From contig NZ_BMMD01000022.1 of the NCBI RefSeq assembly GCF_014645655.1, positions 1 to 64,000 of the forward strand: a DNA stretch of 64,000 bases, in the 5' to 3' direction. Position numbers and translations under genes: made by a program. This stretch comes from Agromyces bauzanensis (GTDB lineage Bacteria; Actinomycetota; Actinomycetes; Actinomycetales; Microbacteriaceae). Shown here piece after piece: positions 1 through 7,339 of the stretch. A model generated the notes under the pieces. That model was not told the DNA's origin. It did not search any database and saw nothing but the letters and a program-made list of their open reading frames with translations. Within the stretch, counting starts at the first letter, position 1. The number at the start of each line of letters is the position of its first letter.

Positions 1-53
1 CACGAACGTCGATATTACGGCAGAAAGAGCACCTGATCAGGCATTCTCCACGA

Positions 54-128
54 AGAGCCGATGACGGGAATCGAACCCGCGCTGTCTGCTTGGGAAGCAG
101 AAGTTCTACCATTGAACTACATCGGCGC
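54..128 (-). tRNA. tRNA-Gly, anticodon CCC
   Basis: Read on the minus strand this gives a full cloverleaf. The anticodon stem TCTGC/GCAGA encloses the seven-base loop TTCCCAA, which places CCC at the anticodon. The T arm carries GGTTCGATTCC, and the acceptor is GCGCCGA paired with TCGGCTC, with one mismatch at the second pair. The 3' CCA is not encoded. The tRNA reads away from dcd. Confidence 0.93.
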
Positions 129-235
129 GCGGCATCCGTTGGATGCAGCGTTGACCATCGTAGCAAGCGCCGCAGCCACTTCCGCTACCGGGAGCTACCC
201 GCCACGCGCCGACCACGGGTCGCTAGGCTGACTGC

Positions 236-841
236 GTGCTGCTCTCCGATCGCGACATCCGCGCCGAACTCGATCGCGAACGCATCCGGCTCGAGCCCTA
301 CGAGCCTGGGATGATCCAGCCGTCGTCGATCGACGTGCGCCTCGACCGCTACTTCCGGCTGTTCGACAACCACAAGTACCCGTTCATCGACCCCGCCGAG
401 GACCAGCCCGAGCTCACGCACCTCATCGACGTGCGCCCCGACGAGCCGTTCATCCTGCATCCGGGCGAGTTCGTGCTCGCGTCGACGTTCGAAGCCGTCA
501 CCCTGCCCGACGACGTCGCCGCCCGCCTCGAGGGCAAGAGTTCGCTCGGCCGCCTCGGCCTCCTCACGCACTCCACCGCGGGCTTCATAGACCCCGGCTT
601 CACCGGACACGTCACGCTCGAACTGTCGAACGTCGCAACGCTGCCCATCAAGCTCTGGCCGGGCATGAAGATCGGCCAGATGTGCTTCTTCCGCCTCTCG
701 TCGCCGAGCGAGCGGCCGTACGGCTCGGCCGAGTACGCGAGCCGCTACCAGGGCCAGCGCGGGCCCACGGCGTCGCGCTCGTTCCAGAACTTCCACCGCA
801 CGGATGTCGGCGTGACCGAGGCCGGCTCGGCGGGGCGCTGA
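236..841 (+). CDS. dcd: dCTP deaminase, probably bifunctional deaminase/dUTPase
   Basis: The 201-residue protein is a trimeric dCTP deaminase of the dUTPase fold. It converts dCTP towards dUMP for thymidylate synthesis. The core signature is clear: [11 protein letters not shown] followed by [18 protein letters not shown], where the glutamate in the AGFIDPGF neighbourhood and the serine/arginine of KSSLGR line the active site in the family. In actinobacteria the family member usually makes dUMP directly without releasing dUTP, and that is expected here from lineage rather than from a residue I can prove. The start is GTG at 236. The next gene starts 22 bases after the stop codon. It is a housekeeping gene of normal length. 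Confidence 0.95.
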   Translation: MLLSDRDIRAELDRERIRLEPYEPGMIQPSSIDVRLDRYFRLFDNHKYPFIDPAEDQPELTHLIDVRPDEPFILHPGEFVLASTFEAVTLPDDVAARLEGKSSLGRLGLLTHSTAGFIDPGFTGHVTLELSNVATLPIKLWPGMKIGQMCFFRLSSPSERPYGSAEYASRYQGQRGPTASRSFQNFHRTDVGVTEAGSAGR

Positions 842-863
842 GTAGGAAGCGAGCGGATGCCCC

Positions 864-1931
864 GTGCCCGACATCGTTCTCGCCCACGACTACCTTGTGC
901 AGATAGGCGGGGCAGAGCGCGTCGTCGCCGAATGGACGGCGGGATTCGGCGCACGCCGCATCGTGACCCTCGCGTACCGGCCCGAATCGACGTTCGACGC
1001 GTTCCGTGGGCTCGACGTGCACGCCACGATTCCCCGCTTTCTCGCTGGCCAAGTCGAGCGGATGCTTCCGCTGCTCCCGTCGATTGCGGCTCGGACCACG
1101 GTGTCCGGAGGCGATGTCGCACTCGCGTCGAGCAGTGGCTGGGCCCACCGATTCCGCTTCGAGATCCCGCACGTCGTCTACGTGCACAGCCCCGCCCGGT
1201 GGCTCTACGCCGCGGACGACTACCGGATGCGGCTCAGCGCATTCCGACGCGTGGCACTCGCGTTCAGCACGCCGCTGCTTCGCCGCGGCGATGCCGCGGC
1301 CATGGGGCGGGCGCGTGCCATCATCGCGAATTCCTCCGTCACTCAGCAGCGGATCCGAGCCGCGTACGGTCTCGACTCGATAGTGGTGCATCCGCCCGTC
1401 GAACCGGTGTCAGCGGATGCTGTGGCGCCGGCCCGCGAGCTTCCCGACGCGTTCGCCGTGGTGGTCGGCCGCGACCGTGGCTACAAGAACGTGCCGATCG
1501 CGGTCGCGGCCGCCCGCGAAGCGGGGCTGCCGATCGCGGTGGTCGGCGCCGGATCGGGGGCGCTCGACGACCCAAGTGCGGGGGTTCATGGCCTCGGGCG
1601 GGTATCCGACGCCGAACTCGCCTGGGTGTACCGGCGTGCGGCAGTGATCATCGGCGCCGGGCGTGAAGATTTCGGGCTCACGGTACTCGAGGCCGCCCTC
1701 GAAGGCACGCCCGCGGCGACGGTCGCGGCGGGCGGCTACCTCGAGACGGTGCGCGACGGTGTGAACGGCTACCAATCGGCAGCCGCCACGCCTGAGGCAC
1801 TCGGCGACGCGATCCGCCGCGCGCGCGATCTCGACCCCGCCGCGTGTCGCGAATGGGGACGCGCGTTTCGCCGTGACGCGCACATCGCCCGCATCGCTAC
1901 GGTGCTCGACGAAGTGGTGAACTGGGCGTGA
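864..1931 (+). CDS. GT4-type glycosyltransferase
   Basis: The 355-residue protein has the two-Rossmann layout of a GT-B glycosyltransferase. The N-terminal half begins PDIVLAHDYLVQIGGAERV, with the glycine-rich GGAERV loop common in family GT4. The C-terminal half ends with the donor-binding pattern GREDFGLTVLEAALEGTPAAT, the E-x7-E motif that contacts the nucleotide sugar. It presumably adds a sugar to a lipid-linked intermediate at the inner face of the membrane. The start is GTG at 864, 22 bases after dcd. It is the leftmost glycosyltransferase of the polysaccharide locus, though it lies outside the heptamer-poor stretch. Donor and acceptor cannot be told. Confidence 0.85.
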   Translation: MPDIVLAHDYLVQIGGAERVVAEWTAGFGARRIVTLAYRPESTFDAFRGLDVHATIPRFLAGQVERMLPLLPSIAARTTVSGGDVALASSSGWAHRFRFEIPHVVYVHSPARWLYAADDYRMRLSAFRRVALAFSTPLLRRGDAAAMGRARAIIANSSVTQQRIRAAYGLDSIVVHPPVEPVSADAVAPARELPDAFAVVVGRDRGYKNVPIAVAAAREAGLPIAVVGAGSGALDDPSAGVHGLGRVSDAELAWVYRRAAVIIGAGREDFGLTVLEAALEGTPAATVAAGGYLETVRDGVNGYQSAAATPEALGDAIRRARDLDPAACREWGRAFRRDAHIARIATVLDEVVNWA

Positions 1932-2109
1932 GCGACACTCTGGGAAGGGCGTGAGCGAATCCACAGGGAGTTGTTCCTCAATCTCTATCAGACAGGGCAT
2001 CCGCGCAGCCGCGGCTATCCGTCCGGTGGGACGAAGCATCCGCCCAACGACATCTTGTGCCACGGACCTTGGCCATTGATGGAACCTGCCGAGTGGGTAC
2101 TGTAGCGGG

Positions 2110-2817
2110 ATGACGACTGACGCCTACCTACACCGACCTCGCTGGCGCCGTGTTGTCGGTGGCTTCTGGGCCCAGTTGCTGCTCGCCTTCATCGTCGTCG
2201 GGCTAGTCCTGACGTTCGTCGCAAAGCCGTACGTTGTGCCGTCCGGGTCGATGACGCAGACCCTCGAGCCTGACGACCGGATCCTTGTCAATCGACTCGC
2301 GTACATGGGATCCGAGCCGACGACTGGCGACATCGTCGTGTTCGATGCGGACGATGCGTGGGAGGTGCCGAGTAGGGCACCGGTCGACCCCATCCGGGCG
2401 GCGTTGCGCTGGGTCGGCGAGGCCACCGGCTTCGGCCCGTCAGGACCCCACACGCTCGTGAAGCGGGTGATCGGATCGCCCGGCCAGACGGTTGCGTGCT
2501 GTAACCAGTCGGGCGCGGTCCTCGTCGATGGGCAGCCCATCGACGAGCCATATGTCTACAATGACTTTCCGTTCGAGGCGGGAACGCTCGACTGCAGGAC
2601 GACCCCGCGCTCCTCACGATGTTTCGACGAAGTCACGGTGCCCGACCGGTCTTACCTCGTGCTGGGCGACAATCGCGCTGGTTCCCGGGACTCCGCCGTC
2701 TCCTGCCGCTCGGCCGAAGCGCGCGAGGACTGCTGGCGGTGGGCGTCGCGCGCCGCAATTGTCGGCAAGGTCGTCGCCATCCTCTGGCCGATCCCACGAT
2801 CGGCGGTGCTCGGCTGA
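2110..2817 (+). CDS. lepB: Type I signal peptidase
   Basis: The 235-residue protein is a membrane-bound leader peptidase that cuts Sec or Tat signal peptides on the outer face of the membrane. A single N-terminal membrane helix (about residues 19-38) is followed by box B, PSGSM, with the nucleophile Ser47. Box D is VKRVIGSPGQ with the general base Lys118, and box E is VLGDNRAGSRDS. An insertion of about 25 residues between boxes C and D (around EVPSRAPVDPI) is longer than in minimal Gram-positive enzymes. It sits beside the kinase/PqqD gene and close to a gene for a secreted cysteine-rich protein, so it may be a dedicated enzyme rather than the main housekeeping peptidase. That role is inference. 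Confidence 0.93.
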   Translation: MTTDAYLHRPRWRRVVGGFWAQLLLAFIVVGLVLTFVAKPYVVPSGSMTQTLEPDDRILVNRLAYMGSEPTTGDIVVFDADDAWEVPSRAPVDPIRAALRWVGEATGFGPSGPHTLVKRVIGSPGQTVACCNQSGAVLVDGQPIDEPYVYNDFPFEAGTLDCRTTPRSSRCFDEVTVPDRSYLVLGDNRAGSRDSAVSCRSAEAREDCWRWASRAAIVGKVVAILWPIPRSAVLG

Positions 2818-2947
2818 GGCGCTGAGCCGCGGTGCACTTGGCATCGGAGCGCGGCAGCGCGCCCCGGTGCCCGTGTAGTAGCTTTGACGGGATGTCGCGC
2901 GTCGAAACGGGGTCGCGAGCGGTGCCAACGCGCGAGAGGATGAATGC

Positions 2948-3070
2948 ATGGATCTCCGCGAGTATCTTGGGCTCTATCGCTCGAACTGGCTCAGCGGGGC
3001 GCCATCATTGGTCTCGCTCCGCCAGCGCTGGGAAGCCCCGGCGCTAGCCCACAGAGGGACGATTCGTTGA
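2948..3070 (+). CDS. Short ORF resembling the N-terminus of a Wzc/Wzz protein, possibly a remnant
   Basis: This 40-residue reading frame starts MDLREYLGLYRSNWL, which parallels the first residues of the Wzc-like gene in the same locus (MELRDYLRGLRRHWL). After that the similarity stops and no membrane helix follows. An AGAGGA ribosome site lies 7 bases before the ATG. Its TGA overlaps the probable TTG start of the kinase gene as TTGA, so translating it could deliver ribosomes to that gene. It may be a decayed chain-length-determinant fragment kept as a coupling leader, or a chance ORF. The similarity covers only about 15 residues. Confidence 0.4.
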   Translation: MDLREYLGLYRSNWLSGAPSLVSLRQRWEAPALAHRGTIR

Positions 3071-4173
3071 ACGTCGACGATCGTGCACCCGCCGAGCATT
3101 TCGATGTTGCAGCAATCGGTGCGACGGTCCGCATCCAGTTCGCGCCAGACATGCCAGAAGACTCGCGCGAACGCGTACTCGACGTGTGGACGGGCGCGAT
3201 CGCGACCGCTCATGTCGCCGACGCGGTCATCCAGGTAGGCCCGCATGGCGAGATCGAGTCCATGCTCGAACATCTTTCGGTTCGCGTGACCCTCGCAGCG
3301 CTCGAACGCAAGCGGGGCCAGTTGATCATGATGCATGCCGCGGGAGTCGCGATGGACGATGGCCGCGTGGTCGCCTTCGTCGGTCCGTCCGGCCGTGGCA
3401 AGACGACGCTGAGTGCTGCGCTCGGAGCGCACTTCGGCTATGTCTCGGACGAGACCGTCGCCGTCGATCGCGACCTCACCGTCATGGCGTACCGCAAGCC
3501 GCTCTCGATGCTGCGCTCGGGCAAGCCCAAGGAACAGGTCTCCCCCCCCCGCGCCGGGTTGCTGGAGCTCCCAACCGCTCGGTTGCGACTCGCGGCGATC
3601 GTGTTGCTCGATCGTCGGCCCGGCGTCAGCGAACCGGTGCTGTCGCGCGTTCGCGTGATCGACGCCATCACGGAGCTGATTGCACAACTGAGCTACGTCA
3701 CCGACCTCGATGCTCCGTTGCAGCGGCTCGCGAGTCTTTGCGACGCTGTCGGCGGTGTGTGGAGGGTGACGTACGGAGAGGCGGCGTCCCTCATCCCCCT
3801 CGTGCCCGAGCTGGTTCGCGCACCGCCGGGAGTCGTCGGCACCTGGACACCGCTCGCGTCGGCTCAGGTCGGAGCGGAGGTGGGGACGACGGAGTTCAAG
3901 TGGGGGGCCGTCTCCGACGCGATCGCAGCTGACGGATCCGTCGCGGTCATGAGTGACGGGGTCCTACGAGTGCTCGCCGGTATCGCCCCGTCAATCTGGA
4001 TAGGGATCAGCAGGGGCCTCTCGTTCGAGCAGCTCGTGGCTCAGGCAATCGCCGACTTCGACCGGCCGCCGCTTGGCGACGCGTCGAAACTGGTCGCTGC
4101 GGTGATCGATGAACTCGTCCGCGAAGGGCTGGTCGTCGCTGAGGATCGCCAGACCGAACGCGGCACGCTGTGA
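3067..4173 (+). CDS. HPr-kinase-like protein fused to a PqqD-like domain
   Basis: The 368-residue protein appears to join two modules. Residues about 1-250 resemble the HPr kinase/phosphorylase family, with a P-loop GPSGRGKTTL at about 106-115 preceded by the typical MMHAAGVAMDDGRVVAFV strand. Residues about 282-360 resemble PqqD, the peptide-binding RRE fold, with the pattern VMSDGVLRVLAG...DELVREGLVV. HPr-kinase relatives of this kind phosphorylate a serine in some modified peptides, for example in paeninodin-type lasso clusters. No HPr protein is seen nearby. The TTG start at 3067 is chosen because it overlaps the upstream TGA; an in-frame start at 2944 would add 41 non-conserved residues. 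A run of nine C falls in codons 159-162. Function is inferred from family and context. Confidence 0.72.
   Translation: MNVDDRAPAEHFDVAAIGATVRIQFAPDMPEDSRERVLDVWTGAIATAHVADAVIQVGPHGEIESMLEHLSVRVTLAALERKRGQLIMMHAAGVAMDDGRVVAFVGPSGRGKTTLSAALGAHFGYVSDETVAVDRDLTVMAYRKPLSMLRSGKPKEQVSPPRAGLLELPTARLRLAAIVLLDRRPGVSEPVLSRVRVIDAITELIAQLSYVTDLDAPLQRLASLCDAVGGVWRVTYGEAASLIPLVPELVRAPPGVVGTWTPLASAQVGAEVGTTEFKWGAVSDAIAADGSVAVMSDGVLRVLAGIAPSIWIGISRGLSFEQLVAQAIADFDRPPLGDASKLVAAVIDELVREGLVVAEDRQTERGTL
3542..3550 (+). repeat. C9 homopolymer inside the kinase/PqqD gene
   Basis: Nine consecutive C bases lie within the coding region and encode Ser-Pro-Pro-Arg around residue 160. Tracts of this length are prone to slippage. 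A change of one base would stop the protein before its PqqD domain. The tract could equally be a site of sequencing error. Confidence 0.9.
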
Positions 4174-4303
4174 TCGGCACCGCGCGCGGCGGACGCACCG
4201 ACAGGGCTCGCGGAGGTGGAAGGCACGTCTCGAAGCACGAGTGGGCCCGCTTTCGAGTGCCCGTCCCCGTGGTCGCGGCGCTGGCTTCGATCTGGAGGTT
4301 GAA

Positions 4304-4343
4304 ATGAAGAACACCGACCCGTCAACGGGTCGGTGTTCTTCAT
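4304..4343. terminator. Bidirectional hairpin terminator between convergent genes
   Basis: Two arms of 18 bases (4304-4321 and 4326-4343) are perfectly complementary around a TCAA loop. Each strand ends the stem with TTCTTCAT, which gives a partly U-rich end. It lies between the plus-strand kinase gene and the minus-strand secreted-protein gene, as expected for a shared terminator. Confidence 0.8.
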
Positions 4344-4360
4344 AGTGAGGCGTTACTGGG

Positions 4361-4846
4361 TCATGCAGGCGGGGCCGCGCAGGTTCCGATCGAATCCTCG
4401 ACCTTGTCGCAGTCGGGCGGCGCGCCCACCTCGGCGGTCAGAGTCTCGGTGGTGCCCTTGATGTGGTACTCGATCTCCAAGAAGTGGCCGCTGTTGTCCG
4501 CGAAGCCTTCGACAGTGACGCACTCGCCGGTGGCGACTTCCTCGCTTCCCTGCCAGATCACCTCGGACTGTGCCTTGGTGTACACCTTGGTGATCACGAG
4601 AACCGCAGAGCCGCTCGGGCAGGCGGTGCCGCCCGCGCAGATCTTGAGGAAGTAGTGCCATGGCAGATCCGTGCTCTGGCCCGGGCACTTGCAGCTGCCG
4701 GGACCGAGCACAGCAGTCGGGATACAGCTCGCCGCGGCGAGCGGCGCGGTTGCAGTAACGGCCACCACGGGCACTGCCCATGCCATGGCCTTCGTGACAG
4801 TACGACGGCTGATGCCGGTCTGCTCGGGTCGATCGATATCGGCCAT
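4361..4846 (-). CDS. Secreted cysteine-rich protein with twin-arginine-like signal
   Basis: The 161-residue protein has an N-terminal SRRTVTK motif (Arg14-Arg15), then a hydrophobic stretch to about residue 38 and a probable AAA-S cleavage site. The mature part of about 120 residues holds eight cysteines, including a GSCKC pair, with many Thr and Val, and looks like a small beta-rich surface protein. I do not recognise a family for the mature part. Similar RRTV-type signals occur on surface proteins of Microbacteriaceae. It is the last gene of the minus-strand series starting at 10004 and ends at the shared hairpin. Its position next to a signal peptidase, kinase/PqqD and nucleotidyltransferase-like gene makes it a candidate substrate of that module, which is inference. 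ATG at 4846 has a GAAGAGG site upstream. Confidence 0.75.
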   Translation of the reverse strand: MADIDRPEQTGISRRTVTKAMAWAVPVVAVTATAPLAAASCIPTAVLGPGSCKCPGQSTDLPWHYFLKICAGGTACPSGSAVLVITKVYTKAQSEVIWQGSEEVATGECVTVEGFADNSGHFLEIEYHIKGTTETLTAEVGAPPDCDKVEDSIGTCAAPPA

Positions 4847-4968
4847 TGCCTCTTCGCCTTTCTGGGGCTGTGTATTCGGTAATCGAAACTCTGGTGCGGA
4901 CGGTGCATCTTGAGAGAACCTTAGAAGAGTACCGCATCGCCTGTCGAGAGCGATATCGGATGTTCCCC

Positions 4969-5835
4969 TCATTCGGGGGGTCCCAGACTCCTTCGGCGGA
5001 GGAGTTCGCGAATCCCCCGCGCGGGCCGAGCGAAGAACTCCCGAACGATATCCCAGGGGGACGGGCGCCGCCCCAGTGCATGTTCGAGATGGGCCTTGTT
5101 CACCAAGGGGGCCCGGAGGACGACAACGATGCGATCGTGGACCGTAGGCGCGGCCTGCACACGGCCCAGCCACTCCTCGACACGACCGCCGCCCTCCGTG
5201 GTCGCCTTCCACAGACGGTACTCGCGAGCCCCGCGGTGGTCATCGATTCGGCCGAAGGCGGCGTCGAACGCCAGGCCTGCCTTGAGTTCATCGATCTCGA
5301 TCTCGATCTCGCGTCGGCGATCGGCGTTATTCCATGCGCCATCCGGATCGAGTGGGCGGCGCGCTCGAGCCGCGTTCAAGATCACGATCACGGACTGCGC
5401 CGGCAGGCTCGGCACGGGACAGTCCACTCCAGCGAACTCGATCGTGCGGCGCGCCGCCCACAGGCGTTCGAAGGCCGGCGAAGGCGCGATGCCGATGCCG
5501 GGAAAGGAACGGTGCATGTCGAGGAAGCCCCATGTCTCATGCAGATACGTCTGCGCGTGACCGAATGGGGACCCGCCGAGGAACGTGCTGTAGATGCGCC
5601 AGCCCACGCTGCGGAGCGCATGATCCAACACGACGGTATGCTCCGGACGCACAAGCACGTCCACATCGCTACCTGGCGATGAGAGCGGACGAACCGCGGA
5701 CTCGACCGCATCGCCCTTGATGTGCAGCAGATCGATGTGACTGCGGTCGGCGAGCACCTGAACCGCTGCGCGCCCGAGGTGCAGCCGCACGACCGGTGGT
5801 ACCGCTGCGAGCGCGGAATCTCCTGGACGTCTCAT
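4969..5835 (-). CDS. Nucleotidyltransferase-fold protein (NTP_transf_5-like)
   Basis: The 288-residue protein carries the pattern LLHIKGDAVES followed by SPGSDVDVLVRPE, matching the KG...S-x-D-x-D core of uncharacterised nucleotidyltransferases of the NTP_transf_5 type. The two aspartates would bind metal. Relatives occur in paeninodin-type lasso-peptide clusters beside an HPr-kinase-like gene, and also in polysaccharide loci. The reaction is not known here. It begins 42 bases after the Wzc-like gene on the same strand and a 122-base gap precedes the secreted-protein gene, so it may belong to the polysaccharide operon. A short (CTCGAT)3 repeat at about 5297 encodes alternating Glu-Ile. Confidence 0.72.
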   Translation of the reverse strand: MRRPGDSALAAVPPVVRLHLGRAAVQVLADRSHIDLLHIKGDAVESAVRPLSSPGSDVDVLVRPEHTVVLDHALRSVGWRIYSTFLGGSPFGHAQTYLHETWGFLDMHRSFPGIGIAPSPAFERLWAARRTIEFAGVDCPVPSLPAQSVIVILNAARARRPLDPDGAWNNADRRREIEIEIDELKAGLAFDAAFGRIDDHRGAREYRLWKATTEGGGRVEEWLGRVQAAPTVHDRIVVVLRAPLVNKAHLEHALGRRPSPWDIVREFFARPARGIRELLRRRSLGPPE

Positions 5836-5877
5836 GCCGGCAGCCTCTCAGCGATTCCAAGCGGCTATCGGCATCGG

Positions 5878-7293
5878 TCAGGCCGACTCCGCTGCAGCAC
5901 GGCTCGACGACCGCGTGCGGCTGCCGCCACTCGCATACTCCTGCACGTACGCCGTTGCGGCGTATGGTGAGGCGTCGCCGCCCTTCAACGGCACCTTGTT
6001 GAGCACGAGTCCGAGTGCGCGGCCGTTGACCTTTCGCAGCGCGTCGAGCGACTTCTCGACGAAGTCGTAGTTGGTCTTGCCGACGCCAACGACGAGCAGC
6101 GCCCCATCGGCCTGCTGCGTGAGCACAGCACCGTCGGTCACAGCGAGTAGCGGTGGCGCATCGATGATGAGAGTGGCGTGCTTCGCGAGGTCGTCGAGCA
6201 GTTGTCGCATGCGAGCGGATCCGAGCACTTCACTCGGGTTCGGTGGAATGGTCCCCGCCGCGAGCACCAGCAAGTGCGCGTCGTGCGGCGTGCGTTGGAG
6301 CACATCGACGACAGGCGCACGGCCAGTCAGCACATCGCTGAGACCGGCGCCCCCCGGCAAGCCCAGGTTGATTGCCACAGTGGGGCGGCGGAGGTCGCCG
6401 TCGATGAGGACGACCGCTTCGCCACTACGAGCGAGCGTCAGTGCGAGATTGCAGGCGACCGTCGACTTGCCGTCGCCAGGCAACGGACTGGTCACGACGA
6501 TCTTCCGCGGCGGGTTGTCGACATCCATGAAGCGCAGATTGGTGCGAAGCGAGCGCAGGGCCTCGGCGACCGGGGAGGTGCGGTCGTCGGCAGCGCCGGT
6601 CAGCAACTTGCTCGTGCCGGTGAGTGCGGCAGAGGCGGGAATCGTGCCCACGACCGGGACATGCAGTTTCGCTTCGACGTCGTCGGTCGCCCTGACTCGC
6701 CGATCGGACGCGGTACGGATCAGGGCAAATGCGATGCCGGCACCGAGGCCGAGCACGCCGCCGACGATGAGGGCGGTGCGAGTGTCTGGAAAGACCGGCG
6801 TGCTCGGCACCGTGGCTGCGGCGGCGGAGTAGATGCTGATCTCGGTGGGGGAGTCCTTACCGTCGACGACTGCCACGGTGGTGGCCAGCGCGTCGATCCA
6901 CGCTTGGGCGAGAGCCGCAGCCTCCTCGGGAGTGTTGGCTCTGGCCGTGAACCTGATGATGGCAGTGCCTTCCGGGTTCTCGACCGTGATCCGCGCGGCG
7001 ACGGACCCGAGGCTGGCTGTGAGTCCAAGTTCATCGATCGCGCGCTCTGCGACCTCCTGCCACCCCGCCATGTCGAGAAGGGTCGGCACCTTCAGACGGG
7101 CTGCGCTGTCGTCGCTGAAGAGTTGACCATTCTCGTAGGCCGTCTTCGCCTGCACGACACCGCTCGCGGTCGCCTCGTAGACGGGAGTCTGCAGGAGCGA
7201 CCAACCGTATGCGGTCCCGACGCCCAGCAGTGTCATCAGGGCGATCGCCAGCCAGTGGCGGCGCAATCCGCGAAGGTAATCGCGCAGCTCCAT
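5878..7293 (-). CDS. Polysaccharide copolymerase/tyrosine autokinase (Wzc/CpsD-like)
   Basis: The 471-residue protein combines a Wzz chain-length domain and a cytoplasmic BY-kinase. A first membrane helix lies at about residues 14-32 and a second at about 174-193, with the extracytoplasmic Wzz segment between. The kinase part has Walker A SPLPGDGKST (about 269-278), Walker A' VLIDGDLRRP (about 295-304) and Walker B LIIDAPPLL. The C-terminal tail has three closely spaced tyrosines (YAATAYVQEY) as likely autophosphorylation sites, shorter than the usual tyrosine cluster. It controls polymer length and export together with the polymerase encoded just upstream. The phosphatase at 29719 is the likely partner that removes the phosphates. 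Confidence 0.93.
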   Translation of the reverse strand: MELRDYLRGLRRHWLAIALMTLLGVGTAYGWSLLQTPVYEATASGVVQAKTAYENGQLFSDDSAARLKVPTLLDMAGWQEVAERAIDELGLTASLGSVAARITVENPEGTAIIRFTARANTPEEAAALAQAWIDALATTVAVVDGKDSPTEISIYSAAAATVPSTPVFPDTRTALIVGGVLGLGAGIAFALIRTASDRRVRATDDVEAKLHVPVVGTIPASAALTGTSKLLTGAADDRTSPVAEALRSLRTNLRFMDVDNPPRKIVVTSPLPGDGKSTVACNLALTLARSGEAVVLIDGDLRRPTVAINLGLPGGAGLSDVLTGRAPVVDVLQRTPHDAHLLVLAAGTIPPNPSEVLGSARMRQLLDDLAKHATLIIDAPPLLAVTDGAVLTQQADGALLVVGVGKTNYDFVEKSLDALRKVNGRALGLVLNKVPLKGGDASPYAATAYVQEYASGGSRTRSSSRAAAESA

Positions 7294-7339
7294 GCGCCCC
7301 CCTGGGTGTCAGTGTTGGCCGACCGGGCGGCCGACGGCT

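Noticed and set aside
54..841. tRNA-Gly as attachment site of the polysaccharide island
   Set aside because: No duplicated tRNA end or integrase gene is visible, and a housekeeping gene (dcd) lies between the tRNA and the locus.
1932..2104. Open frame directly after the stop of the first glycosyltransferase that reads like natural protein
   Set aside because: It has no start codon of its own until near the end, no family is recognised, and it would need readthrough of the TGA; most likely spacer DNA or an unrecognisable remnant.
5290..5312. Short tandem (CTCGAT) repeat as a phase-variable tract
   Set aside because: Only three hexamer units, which keep the frame if changed, so no on/off effect is expected.
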